Shown here piece after piece: positions 1 to 9,470 of a DNA stretch of 38,972 bases (position 1 is the first letter of the stretch; each line of letters begins with the position of its first letter). The position numbers and the translations under genes are program-made. The notes beneath the pieces were generated by a model. That model ran no database searches, was not told where the DNA came from, and worked only from the letters and a program-made list of their open reading frames with translations. Source of the stretch: Chara braunii (taxonomy: Eukaryota; Streptophyta; Charophyceae; Charales; Characeae); NCBI GenBank assembly GCA_003427395.1, contig BFEA01000174.1, positions 1,888,625 to 1,927,596 of the forward strand, read 5' to 3'.

Positions 1-276
1 CCTGAGGAAGCTTCCGGGAAGTTTCCAGGTAGCTTTTGGCTAAAGCCTGAGGGCCTATAGGCCCTTGTTTTCAGGCTGTCAGGCTGAAACGACACGGGGC
101 CTGTAGGCCCTGGTTTTCAGGTTGTCAGGCTGAAACAGACACGGGGCCTGTAGGCCCTGGTTTTCAGGTTGTCAGGCTGAAACAGCCACGGGGCCTGTAC
201 GCCCTGGTTTTCAGGTTTTCAGCCTGAGGGACGCAGAGCCTGGAAAATGGCCCTCGTGTGCAGGCAGCATGTAACA
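1..276 (-). repeat. E1 3' LTR, truncated by the window edge
   Basis: On the minus strand the LTR begins TGTTACATGC at position 276, directly after a G-rich polypurine tract. The following sequence matches the part of the 5' LTR that lies right of the N gap (15345-15451), including the motif near 220-260. Only the first 276 bp are in the window. Confidence 0.88.
51..241. repeat. 47-bp tandem repeat inside the E1 LTR, about four units
   Basis: The core CTGTAGGCCCTGGTTTTCAG recurs at about 55, 101, 148 and 195, giving periods of 46, 47 and 47 bp. The last unit runs into a diverged AGCCTGAGGGACGC segment. The same unit reappears at the right edge of the N gap (15345-15400). Confidence 0.9.
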
Positions 277-290
277 CCCCCCCCCTCCTC
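277..290 (-). other. E1 polypurine tract
   Basis: The minus strand reads GAGGA followed by nine G, immediately before the LTR start TGTTACATGC. This is the expected position and composition for the plus-strand primer of an LTR retrotransposon. Confidence 0.85.
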
Positions 291-299
291 ATGAAGTCA

Positions 300-1065
300 A
301 GCCGGGGCGAGGGCGAAGCTGATGATCTGAAGGTGGAACATGGACGTGGGCGAGGCGTGGAGCAGAAGAGACCGGCTTGCCTTGCATCTTGCGTTCGTAG
401 CGTGCGAGAACGTCTGGAGCTGTTGCTTGAAGTTCTGCACGGGTCAACCAACGGTCCGCTCGATGTGTGTAGTATGCAAAATGTACCAAGTACTCGATTG
501 GTCTGTTGCCGTAGCGTTGCTGGGAGATGATGTCGCCAACCTCCTGAAAACCATCCATGGAGGGTGGGTCTTGCGAACGTCTCATGGGAAAATCGTCATG
601 TTCCGCTGGCGTGTAAAGAGCCAACTTGGAGCAATGAAAGACTGGGTAGACGGGCAAGTGGCCGGGTACCTGACTCGTGAAGGAAGGTCCCTTAGGTGCG
701 ACCCCAGCGGGTGCCACGATCCGCCTAGGCCCCATCCATTTCGGGAGGAACTTGCGAGAGATCTTGTTCAAAAGGCTGAATTCCGCTGCGGAAACCCACA
801 CGAGGTCGCCGGCACGGAATGGGCAAGGAAGATGCTGGCGATTGGTATGCTGGCTCATGCGCTGCTGCGTCTTGGCCATCTGGTCGCGTGCCTTGACAAG
901 AAGCTCTTGCGTCCGACGCAAGAAAAGAAGATGGTCGTCGCTCTCGGTCGTTCGTGGAGTAATAGTGTCCCACGGTGAAGTGACCGGCGAGCCGTGCTCG
1001 AACTCGAAAGGCGATATCACGATAGCCGGGTGGATGGAAGAGTTGTAGGCCAACTCGACTGGCGA
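300..1065 (-). pseudogene. E1 integrase C-terminal domain and chromodomain-like tail
   Basis: This is the C-terminal part of pol. In order it shows NSSIHPAI and FEFEHGSPVTSP (end of the catalytic core), a heptad-like ARDQMAKTQQRM helix, FRAGDLVWVSAAEF (the DNA-binding barrel typical of Ty3 integrases), PVYPVFHCSKLALY, MDGFQEVGDI, and a final chromodomain-like YLVHFAYY...DRWLTRAEL. Such tails are known from chromoviruses, where they bind chromatin and guide integration. The segment that should hold the third catalytic acid (an HPQTDGQxERAN-type motif) is missing upstream, and this part is in a different frame from the N-terminal integrase part. The gene is therefore broken. Confidence 0.82.
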
Positions 1066-1720
1066 GCTGAACTGGGCTTGAAGATGAGCCCCATCGCTTG
1101 ATGAGCGCCAACCAAAAATCGGATCTGAACTGGGTGTCGCGGTCGCAGACGATCTCCTTGGGGTAACCCTTGGTTCGAATCCAACCGGCGTAAAGAGCCT
1201 CGGCCAACTTCGGTGCCTTGGCATGATAGCAACAAGGCAAAAACATGGCGAACTTGGTGAGTCGGTCGACCACAGTGAGAATCCCATCCACTCCGGTCTT
1301 GTGCTTGGGGAACGGGCTGGTAATGTCCATGGCAATCGCTTCCCTTCGCCTCAACGGGACCAGTAATGGTCGTAACTCGCCGTACGGATGATGGTTGCGG
1401 GATTTGCAGCGTCGGCAAACCTCGCATGACTCGCAATAGCACGTGACGTCGCCGAGAAGGTCGGGCCACCAAAATCACTAGCGAAGTCGGCCAATCGTGC
1501 GATTGACTCCAAAGTGTCCGGTGGCGGGAGCATCGTGGAACTCGCCAAGAAGCCGTGTACGCAAGTGAGGATCACTCGGTACGCAAAGAAGGTCATTCCC
1601 CTGCGTGTGGACAAGCAAGTACCCCTCTTGGATCCGGTACTGAGAAGGCGCGAGATTAGGAGAGGAGCAATTCGCGTACTTGTCGCGAAACTCGAGGTCG
1701 GTTTGGTAGTCGTGGATGAA
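1066..1720 (-). pseudogene. E1 integrase zinc-binding domain and partial catalytic core
   Basis: The HHCC zinc finger is visible as HDAPATGHFGVNRTIGRLR followed by CYCESCEVCRRCK. Between the two halves, at about 1470-1478, there are two consecutive in-frame stops (TAG TGA) before FWWPDLLGDV. The catalytic core follows, with AMDITSPFP (first Asp), FPKHKTGVDGILTVVDRLTKF and CDRDTQF (second Asp). Reading is lost after the WALIKRWG-like segment, and a block of roughly 35-40 codons containing the catalytic Glu appears deleted. In an intact element this enzyme joins retrotransposon cDNA into the genome. Confidence 0.82.
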
Positions 1721-1779
1721 GCTGTTCCGCAGGTCATTGTCGATCTCAAAAGTTGAGTAGACTGCGGTACAATGGTCCG

Positions 1780-2262
1780 GACGCCGCGAAAGAGCATCCG
1801 CAAAGCGGTTTGACTTGCCCGGAAGGTGGTCGGGGAAAAAGTCAAACTGGTCGATGAAGGCCATCCAACGGGCAATGGTGCTATTGACCGTGTCTTGGGT
1901 CTTGTAGAAGACCAATTGATTGTCATCCGTTACCCATCGGAACTGCCGTCGACCGAGAAGAAAATGCCGCCAGCGCTTGAGAGCGTGTATGAAGGCCAAT
2001 AATTCCTCCTTCCGTGCGTCGTCAATCGAGTGCACGGTGGGCACTTTCTTGCTGAAGTACTCTCGATCGGGTGCCAGTCCACACCGTCATGTTGCTCAAG
2101 GATGGCACCAATGCCATAGCCGGACGCATCGGTAGTGACACGTGTCGGCAAAAGCGGATCGTAGATGCGCAACACCTCCGCGGATAACAATGCGGCTTTG
2201 AGAGCCAAAAATGAAGTTCGCGCATGGTCGTCGAAGTCGAATGGCCGGTCCTCACATTAAAG
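1780..2262 (-). pseudogene. E1 RNase H domain
   Basis: RNase H degrades the RNA strand of the RNA:DNA hybrid during reverse transcription. The first catalytic Asp lies in TTDASGYGIGAILEQ (about 2110-2150), and the last lies in SNRFADALSRRPD (about 1800). In between are RWRHFLLGRRQFRWVTDD and STIARWMAFIDQFDF. The two halves are in different frames, with a shift near 2050 around the expected YFSKK-VPTVHS junction. A TAA at about 2262 stands where a Gln is expected after SKL. The domain order RT then RNase H is normal for Ty3/gypsy. Confidence 0.82.
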
Positions 2263-4135
2263 CTTGGATAAGGGAGCCGCGATCTTCGAGTATCCCCTGA
2301 TGAAGCGGTTGATAGTAGCCGGCTAAGCCAAGGAAGGAACGCACGTTTGTGACGGTCTTCGGCTCCATCCACTCTTGGATGGCTTGAATCTTGTCCGACA
2401 ACGGACTGATGGCCTCCGGTGTGACAAAATGGTCCAAGTATTCCAGCTCTTGCCGGACAAATTCGCACTTGTCGCAGTTGGCTTTGTACTTGGCGCGGCG
2501 GAGTGTCTCCAACACTCGTCGAAGGTGCTCAAGATGATCCTCCAATGTTCGGATATAGACGAGGATGTCGTCTAAGTCGACTAGTACAAACCGGTCCAGC
2601 ATCGCATGAAACTCGTTGGTCATTGCCGCTTGAAAGGTTGCCGGGCCATTGGTGAGGCCAAACGGCATAGCGATCCACTCAAAGTGTCCGTAGCAATCTT
2701 GCGGGCGTATCGAGATTTGATGGTAGCCCGACTTCAAGTCAAACTTTGAGAAAAAATTTGCACCGCCCAAACGCTCGAGAAGGTCGTCAATTCGCGAAAG
2801 AGGTTCCGCATTCTTGACGGTTTGTGCGTTGAGCTTGCGGTAGTGGATGCACAAGTGAAGATCCTTGTTCTTCTTTCGTACGAAGAGAACTGGCGCACCA
2901 TATGGTGAGCTGCTAGGGCGGATCCAGCCCTTGTCGAAAAGATCGTCGATTTGAGCGCGGAGAACCTCGAGCTCCTCCTCGCTCATGCGATAGATGCATC
3001 CTTTCGGCGGCACGAGACCGGCCTCGAGAATGATCTCGTGGGAGATCGGCCGATCCGGCACCACACCGGTAGGAAACTCGAAGATGTCGGTGAACTCCTC
3101 TAGCAGCCGCACCACTCGGGGGTCCAAAGACAAGTCCGTTGGTGAAGATTCGGTCGTCGAGGCGGCTCGTAGAAAACATAGGCCGATCTCGGCGGTCCGC
3201 TCGTAAGCCCAAGTGGCCCGAAAAGACTTGGCCGTTACAACTTGGCACCGGATCGAGGAGTGCGGAAGAGGAATGGTACACAGCACCTCGACGCCGAAGG
3301 CGTCGGGAACGGTAAGTGTCCGCTGATGGAAGTTAACCGTGTGATCCGCACTTGCAAGCCAAGGCATGCCCATAATGATGTCGAAGTCCGTGTCCAAGAC
3401 GTCAAACGTCACCGGTTCGCATGCATGAGGTGCGAAATAAACCGGCACGGCTTCAATATAGCGATCGAGGAGTTGTTGCGTCTGACCGTCCGCCAACTTG
3501 ATCGCCGTCGGGTTTGGCTTCCTTCGAACTTGAGCGCCAAGGCCGGCCCTTTGGATAAAGGATTGGCTGATGAAATTGCGAGTCGCGTCGCTATCCAGCA
3601 AAGCGCTGCAGGACGCTTGCCCAACTTGGATGCGGACGTAGAGGAGCAGTGCGTTGTTATCATCGTACCGCTGCAATCGAAACTCGCGGGCCACCTTGGC
3701 AACGTACGCAAGGATGTCCCCCACTGCAGCTTCGTCATCCGTCGACGAAGATGGTGGTGCATGGAAGGCTAAGTATGTGTGGATATGCGCGCATAGTGCT
3801 GCGCATTGCGGTCCCTGCAAGCAGCCTGTGGAAGGGAGATGAAGCCATGCAAAGTCAACGGACATCAACGGGTCCAAGACCTCTTTGTTGAACGTGCGTC
3901 GAATCCCTTGAAGAGCCACTTGAAGACGATCTATTGTTGTTGTTGCCGGACGGACAAGAAGTCGTTCACACATCTTGTCCTTGAGCTTGAGAACCCAGCG
4001 AAGGAACGAGCCGGGCAGCATAGTCCTCATAAGAATACAAGAGAGGACTGTCGACTTCTGCATGTGCCGCGGAATGAAGAGAGGTCGCTCGCCAAGCAAC
4101 TGATTCCGAAGGCGTCGAGAGTGCAGTCGCATCAC
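2252..4135 (-). pseudogene. E1 gag end, protease and reverse transcriptase
   Basis: This is the longest open stretch in the window (627 codons). Residues 1-130 are the gag-protease linker. Protease lies at about 165-265, with the active-site motif LLDSDATRNF (D181-S-D183), where LLDSGATRNF is the family form, and the FDIIMGMPWL flap-end motif at 251-260. RT covers about 375-605: KGWIRPSSSPYGAPVLFV, FSKFDLKSGYHQ (catalytic D466), MPFGLTNGPATFQ, and VDLDDILVY, in which the Tyr/Val before LDD is replaced by Asp520. A block of about eight residues seems deleted just before YGHFEW (481-486). The frame is lost after AGYYQ. The first codons probably belong to gag and do not mark a true start. Confidence 0.86.
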
Positions 4136-4800
4136 TCTCGGCGGTGCTCACTTTCTCGAAGGGGATTTGGCTTGGACCGGTGTGGGGCACGTTGCGGTGT
4201 TGTGCACTGCGCTGTCACCATACCGGGCGACTGCCAATCTGTCTCCTTCCTCAGAAGAGGCAGCCTCGTTTGAAATGTTGGTCGCTGTAGTTGCTGTGAC
4301 CACGACCACTTTCGGTCGATGCTGTCCTCTGCCCTGGCCTGCAGCAGACGAATGGCCCAAATTCTTGGCCTCGATGTTCGTCAGGATGATTTGCGAGGCT
4401 TTGTCAAAAAGCTGCTCACTTGTGGTGAGCGTCTCCGTAACTTGCGTCAAGGCATTCTGCAATGTCGGGCAGAGTGCTTGATAGCGACGAATGTTGACGG
4501 TAAGTTAGGCGTGGATGCCAAGCGTTGGTACTCGGTGATTCAGTTCGTGCTTGGCAGGTCGTTCTGATAGAACCGTTGAAGTTTCTCGGTTGCCTGAAGC
4601 TCGGGCGGCTCCACTTGGAACCGCTTATATGCCATGCTGCCTTGAGATCAGCCCAGCTGATCTTCGTATGCAGCTCGGAGACTGCGACGTTGTGCGTGGA
4701 CAACGTGTTGTCCAGCCATGCCTGGCACGCTGTCGCACTTTTTCCAGTCAGGCCTCTTCGGGCGACCGGAAAGCCAACAGGCTGTCACGCAGGATTTTGT
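3966..4800 (-). pseudogene. E1 gag, C-terminal capsid part
   Basis: Gag forms the virus-like particle of the element. Read on the minus strand, the pieces run ACQAWLDN, then HTKISWADLKAAWH, then after a frameshift KRFQVEPPELQATEKLQRFY, NDLPSTN-stop-ITEYQRLAS and LTTSEQLFDKASQIILTN. The TGA before ITEYQ stands where Trp is expected. The W-rich, all-helical style matches retrotransposon gag. I see no CCHC zinc knuckle in the remaining part. It continues the gag N-terminus at 12560-13373, from which it is separated by foreign DNA. Confidence 0.72.
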
Positions 4801-5212
4801 ATGTGATTGCAATAAATAAAATAAATTAAATAATGCAAATCCCTTCCTGTTGTGTGCGTCCGGCATCGAGCGAGACCCTTCAATTGCGGTCTTCGCCGGT
4901 CCCCGGTCTTAGGAATCTTTTATTTTGATTTGGAACAGGAGAGAATTTTGTAAATAATAAACATAAAATTATAGTGTGTTGTACATGCGTCAATTACGTC
5001 AATCTGGTTTTGAGAACTGTGACAAAAACATCCACAAAGGCAATCATCAAGCAAGAATGATGCAGGAAACGAGGCTGATTGACCAGAGCAATGACAGGGG
5101 CAATTGAGTGAGGGAAGAATGAAAACTCATAATAATCCCAGAAAGTACACGTGAATGAGCATGGTCAGCACCTCTCAAGAGTCCTCACTCATCCCTCTAG
5201 TCAGTCTTTCTC
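4801..5212. other. Non-coding stretch, no gene seen
   Basis: AT-rich tracts (AATAAATAAAATAAATTAAATAATG at about 4810; TTTTATTTTGATTT near 4918) alternate with mixed sequence. There are possible polyadenylation-like AATAAA signals on the plus strand near 4810, but no supported transcript. Confidence 0.4.
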
Positions 5213-5776
5213 TCAATCTCTTTTCACTGATCTTCTCTGGTGCCGTGACCCACGCCCACGTACAATCTGAGACTGAGGCTTCGTGACAAAAAGCCACCTG
5301 TAGCCAGCAAGCTCTGAGCAAGACCATCCGAGGCACATGACACGGTAGTTAACCATGGAGCAAAACTCCTCCCACAAAGTAGGTAGCCCGTCCACTGAAA
5401 AGACTCCTCGTCTGAGGTAGGGATACTCGGTGGGCTCAGTTAATGCCTCAATGTTAGTATAGAGCATAGGCCCGAAGCTGCGGATCAGCGTAGTGCCACT
5501 CATATCGAGCTCTCTCCCTTTCTGCTCAAGATACTCCGTAGCTGAGATCCAGACTGGATCAAAGTGCTCATGAGTTTCCTTGCCCTTCTTCAGGTAAGGT
5601 CTCAGATCGTGAATGGTGCCATCAGCAAAACTGGTCTGGACAATGAAGATTGACAGGTCTCCCTGTCTGAAACCGATGGCACTAACATATTGATAATGGA
5701 ATGCCTCCTTGCATGAAATCCGGTTGAGGCAGGCCAGCACTGACTCACTGACAGGCGTAGACTGAACCGTGCTCAT
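5213..5776 (-). CDS. Unrecognised protein, about 187 aa (ORF D)
   Basis: I do not recognise this protein. The ATG at 5776 starts MSTVQSTPVSESV. The reading frame is also open upstream to 5839, but without an ATG. The product is rich in aromatic residues and looks globular: AFHYQYVSAIGFRQGDLSIFIVQTSF suggests paired beta strands, followed by a charged linker (LKKGKETHEHFDP), WISATEYLEQKGREL (helical) and WEEFCSMVNYRVMCLGWS. The C-terminus is basic (RGRGSRHQRRSVKRD). I see no signal peptide or membrane segment. It lies about 195 bp downstream of ORF A on the same strand, inside the DNA that interrupts E1 gag. It could be a domesticated or transposon-encoded gene, or an exon. The function is unknown. 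Confidence 0.45.
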   Translation of the reverse strand: MSTVQSTPVSESVLACLNRISCKEAFHYQYVSAIGFRQGDLSIFIVQTSFADGTIHDLRPYLKKGKETHEHFDPVWISATEYLEQKGRELDMSGTTLIRSFGPMLYTNIEALTEPTEYPYLRRGVFSVDGLPTLWEEFCSMVNYRVMCLGWSCSELAGYRWLFVTKPQSQIVRGRGSRHQRRSVKRD

Positions 5777-5970
5777 GAGTACCCCTGTCAGTGCAAACTG
5801 ACCAGATGATCTCGGAGGAATAGTTACCAAACTGACCACAGGGAAACTGAATGTTGGAGACTGATTGCCAATAATTGATTGCTGATAATAGATTGCTGAT
5901 TAAATGATCTCCGATGACTGGTCGCTGAGCGTCCAGGTGGGTGAGTTGTCCTCGTTCAGAGACAGAACAC

Positions 5971-6225
5971 TCACTGGTGGCAGCTAACAACCCTCCTTGC
6001 TTCCTCGATAGTGCACACTGAAGTTATGGTGACACATAGCCTGCCGTCCTTATCATGCAGGTAGTATGTGTATTCGATTCTCGTATGATCCCTCACGAGA
6101 GCCAGTGCGTGTTCCATCATCACAACAGTCTGCTGATTGTATTCCTCAACTGCGCTCTCCGTCCAAGTCTCCGCAGTGCTCTGATGCAGTGAGCAGGAGA
6201 CCCTAACCGTGTCACTGCTCCCCAT
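5971..6225 (-). CDS. Small unrecognised protein, about 84 aa (ORF A), paralogue of ORF B
   Basis: The first ATG at 6225 gives MGSSDTVRVSCSLH. The predicted arrangement is a strand (TVRVSCSLH), a long helix (TAETWTESAVEEYNQQTVVMM and on), a strand (RIEYTYYLHDKDG), a strand (RLCVTITSV) and a helix (TIEEARRVV). ORF B at 7248-7493 has the same layout, with IEYVIYFYGG and TVEQARARLV at matching positions and a similar M-(K)-G-S start. The last codons overlap a possible splice donor (CCA-GTGAGT), so this could also be an exon. I know no family for it, and the function is unknown. Confidence 0.45.
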   Translation of the reverse strand: MGSSDTVRVSCSLHQSTAETWTESAVEEYNQQTVVMMEHALALVRDHTRIEYTYYLHDKDGRLCVTITSVCTIEEARRVVSCHQ

Positions 6226-6299
6226 TATCCTCTCCAAATCCTCGCTACATCAGCTCATCCGACCTGAGACAGGTGACCTTCAGGTAGTCCAAACATGAA

Positions 6300-7170
6300 A
6301 AGGGGCTATTGGGTAGAGTGCTGTTTAAAACAGTCGTTTCAGATTGCTATCTCTCGTCGCTGTTCCTGGTTGCTGTTCTCCGGCCGCCGTTCGTCTGCTG
6401 TTTTGAAAACTGACGGGTTGCTATTCTGAAAAACTAGTTGCTTGCTGATCTGGAATCCAGCCGCCTGCTGTTCTGGAAACTGATTCTGAATGGCTGTTCT
6501 CTGAAAGCTATTTCCCGTATGTTGTTTCTCGAACGTTGTTTCTAAATGCTGAGCCTGAAAGTTGAGTATGGATTTTTATTAAATGTTGATCGATTTGCTA
6601 ATTGATTATCGATTATCCTGTGAAGACTGTTTACTTGCTGATGAAACCTGTTGTGGTTCGGGTTGACCGTTGCTTGCTGGAATAGACAACAATTGTGGCT
6701 ATGTGAACAGACTATTAGTTGCCATCCTGTGCGCTGTCCGGAATAGTCGTTCGAAGTCTACCTGAAAGAAGTCTGAAAGTTAACTGTATGTGGCTCGGTC
6801 ATCAATAACGGTGCCGTGCACTTCACGCGGGGATCACCGTCAAGTGCTGATCAACATCAACAGTACTATGCACCAGTGCCAAACTTTGTTGTGTGAGTTC
6901 TCTGGCTTGTTTGAATATTGATCAAATAATTGACTGACTGACAATTAAGTAGTGAATGAGTAGTGACCGAGTAGTAACCGAATAATGATTGAGTAGTGAC
7001 CGAGTAGTGACTGAACATTGTTATATACACTGTTCCGAGCTCTGAATTCAGCACCGAGCACCGCTCTGAGCACTATACTGAGTTCTGAGTACTGATTGTT
7101 GGCCTGAGTACAGTTTGAGTATTCGTCTGAGAATTGCCAAAATACGTCTACGAATCGTGATTCACCATGC
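6300..7170. repeat. Degenerate short-repeat region
   Basis: Between about 6330 and 6560, variants of TGCTGTTCTGGAAACTGA recur imperfectly. Between 6955 and 7020, GAGTAGTGACC-like units of 10-12 bp repeat five or six times, followed by GAGC/TTCTGAG-rich sequence to about 7130. I see no credible gene. The open frames here are produced by the repeats. Confidence 0.6.
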
Positions 7171-7247
7171 TGCAAGAGGGAAGGTGTAATTTGATGCCAA
7201 TTGAAGTTGATAGAGTTCCGTGTGTGGTGATTAGAATATTACAGGGT

Positions 7248-7493
7248 TCATACGAGTCTTGCCCTGGCCTGTTCTACCGTCTCTAGAGAGGAACTAGCAC
7301 TGTGAATCTTGTCGTTGCCTCCGTAGAAGTAGATCACATATTCAATATACTTCTCATCCTTCACCCTCCGAACTGCGTACTCACGTTGGATTATCCTATG
7401 TAACCTCATGTCCTGATATGCTCTTTCCTCCCATCCTTCTCCTTTTTCTCTGTTCAGTTCACTTTTCACCACCAGAACTTCGCTCCCCTTCAT
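7248..7493 (-). CDS. Small unrecognised protein, 81 aa (ORF B), paralogue of ORF A
   Basis: The ATG at 7493 gives MKGSEVLVVKSELN. The layout is a strand (EVLVVKSEL), a charged long helix (WEERAYQDMRLHRIIQREYAVRRV), a strand (KYIEYVIYFYGG), a short strand (KIHSASSS) and a helix (TVEQARARLV), ending at a stop. It aligns with ORF A through W-x-E-x-A, IEY, a strand, and T-[IV]-E-x-A-R. It is strongly charged, with no signal peptide or membrane segment. The same-strand neighbours are ORF A, 1 kb downstream, and ORF C, 3 kb upstream. Function and family are unknown to me. The repeated architecture argues that it is a real coding sequence and not chance. Confidence 0.47.
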   Translation of the reverse strand: MKGSEVLVVKSELNREKGEGWEERAYQDMRLHRIIQREYAVRRVKDEKYIEYVIYFYGGNDKIHSASSSLETVEQARARLV

Positions 7494-7607
7494 GACTTTT
7501 GCAGAGACTGTGTCGTGAGATTACCAGGCGGGTCTCATCAACCAGAGTAAAAAGAAAGATGGAAATGTAGAAACTCTCCTCACTAGTACTCCTATATATA
7601 TAGCCTC

Positions 7608-7645
7608 CTGATGAGTCGGTGAAACTCCGACGAAACAGTTTGTCA
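7608..7645 (+). ncRNA. Hammerhead-ribozyme-like core
   Basis: The sequence shows CTGATGA (7608-7614), then a five-pair stem II with GTCGG (7615-7619) against CCGAC (7627-7631) closing loop TGAAACT, then GAAA (7632-7635), then a minimal stem III (A7635-T7643, C7636-G7642, A7637-T7641, three-base loop) and C7644 as the predicted cleavage base. All conserved core bases are present. Minimal stem III hammerheads are known from Penelope-like elements and retrozymes. I could not pair stem I: the bases before 7608 do not complement those after 7644. Activity in this monomer is therefore doubtful. It may be a decayed copy. Confidence 0.55.
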
Positions 7646-9100
7646 CAGCCCCTCGTTTGTTGTCCTCTTCTCCCTCTCTGCCTACGGTTTACCGGGCAGT
7701 TCTATTTGACGATATATATATATATATACGTGTCACGTGGTCTTATTGGGTCACAAAAACATGGCTGAATACTGTAGATAGCTTCCTAACTTCAGAGGTC
7801 TTTCTCAGCGAGTTCAAGTAGCGTCGATCGCCAAAATATCAATGTCCCCTCCTCTGGAATAATCGCCTCGATGTCAGAGTTTACCCTTTTGTCATGAGTG
7901 GGATAAGGCTAACGGGTGCTGCTCACAATGGAAACTTCATGGTAGTGCTCATTCCGACGCTACTCATTGCACACTTAATTCATGCTTCGTAATGACCTGC
8001 ACAGAGCATTTTAGCGGTCTCCCTTTTAATTTTTCCTTTCAGCTTCTGGTCTGAGAGACTCGTCCGGAGTAAGTGCAGTCCTCAGGCTTAAATTGCTGAC
8101 CCACTGGGGTTGAAAGTTGTATTCTCACACGTGGGAACACTCATACTATTTCGAGCCCTCACGCCCAATTGTTAGATCAAACTATAAGTAAAACTGAGTG
8201 TCGACTCTTGCTAAAATTATTCTTTATTCATCACAAGAGGGTCACAGACAACCAGGGAAGAGCTAGCATTGGTCTCTGTCAAACCCAACTACACTGTAGG
8301 TTACTTGCTTGCTTACTGAGAGCCATGTAGGTTTAAACTGAGCCGCTCCGCTCAATTTCCTCTTCCCACTCAGTGTGAACTCTCAAAAAGGCTCAACTAA
8401 TCCCCATCAAATAGGTACTTGACAAGAAGGTAAGCAACCTTCTTCAGGATTGACTGTCGCCTGCTCATCGATCATGGGATATGTGTCTTGTTAAACCCGG
8501 ATGCACTTGATAACCATCAAAAGAAAAGAAAAAAAGAAGGAACTCAACCACACCGATCCAACTGCCGAAAAGCAGTTTCTTCGACTGGGGAATCACAAAA
8601 CAAAGCCACAATTTCCAGTTCACTCGCTCTTACAATATTGCAGGGAAGAAATAACGCATGATCAAAGCGTAGGACAAAAGGGCGCCAGTTCAACACTCAC
8701 TGGTGAAAAAGGTCATCCATATGAGACCAGAATCTTGACCAGCGAGATTCTCGATAGTGCCTCGTACCATTGACACAGCATCATTAAGGAAACCCCATTG
8801 CTTTCAAAGATGATCTTTCCCTTTTTCTCAATCAAAGGTCAGGGCATAAAATGCAGCCAAAAGAGATCCTTACTACAGCCCCCTTTTGACATACAAGCTT
8901 ACTCAGTAAACCACGAAGCGGGCTCGCATAATCGACCATATGTTTGCCTTCAGTCATTAAAACTCGCGAGGCATTCAATCTACTCGCACAGGCATTTGGG
9001 GGCCTTCACAGTCACACACGCGGTTCAACTCAGGGCACAATCAGTCACTTTCCACTATAGGCACCATTCGGTCAGTTGGGCATATGCAGACCAGTGCGCC
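7646..9100. other. Non-coding stretch, no supported gene
   Basis: An AT dinucleotide run lies at about 7712-7730. The rest is mixed sequence with a lysine-rich open frame of about 90 codons at 8501-8773 (plus strand) that has no recognisable domain and no support from neighbours. I call no gene here. Confidence 0.4.
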
Positions 9101-9470
9101 CACAGCTTCATGCTGTCCCTCGAAGCGATCGCGCAGTGCGACCACGCGCTACAATCACACAAGCAGTTGCATGGCGCAGTCCCGCAATGCACTCACACAG
9201 TGCGAGAGCACGAAGCAGTTCCCAAAGTGCATTCATGCGGCGCGGAGAAACGATGCAATCACACAGTTCATTCACGCGATGCGGAGACACAAAGCAATCA
9301 CATAGAAACAGACACTCAGAATAACCATATAAAATAGGCGTTCAATGCGGCTACGTGGCGTTGTTGCATGTTGCAGTAGCGCGATATAGACACGCGATGC
9401 AACTACATGGCACAGTTGCACGGTGTAGTCGCACGATGCATTCACATGGCACAGTTGCACACGAATACAG
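9100..9470. repeat. Degenerate CACA/GCGATGCA repeat block
   Basis: Imperfect units of about 24 bp containing GCGATGCAATCACACAG or GCACAGTTGCA alternate across the block (examples near 9250, 9280, 9385, 9430). Frames open through it on both strands encode His/Thr/Arg-rich low-complexity peptides, so I do not call genes. Confidence 0.55.

Noticed and set aside
258-978. Plus-strand frames opposite E1 integrase
   Set aside because: They are shadows of the minus-strand pol sequence, which has clear domain motifs.
9100-9470. CRISPR-like array because of regularly recurring words
   Set aside because: Units are imperfect, contiguous and without unique spacers, and the genome is eukaryotic.
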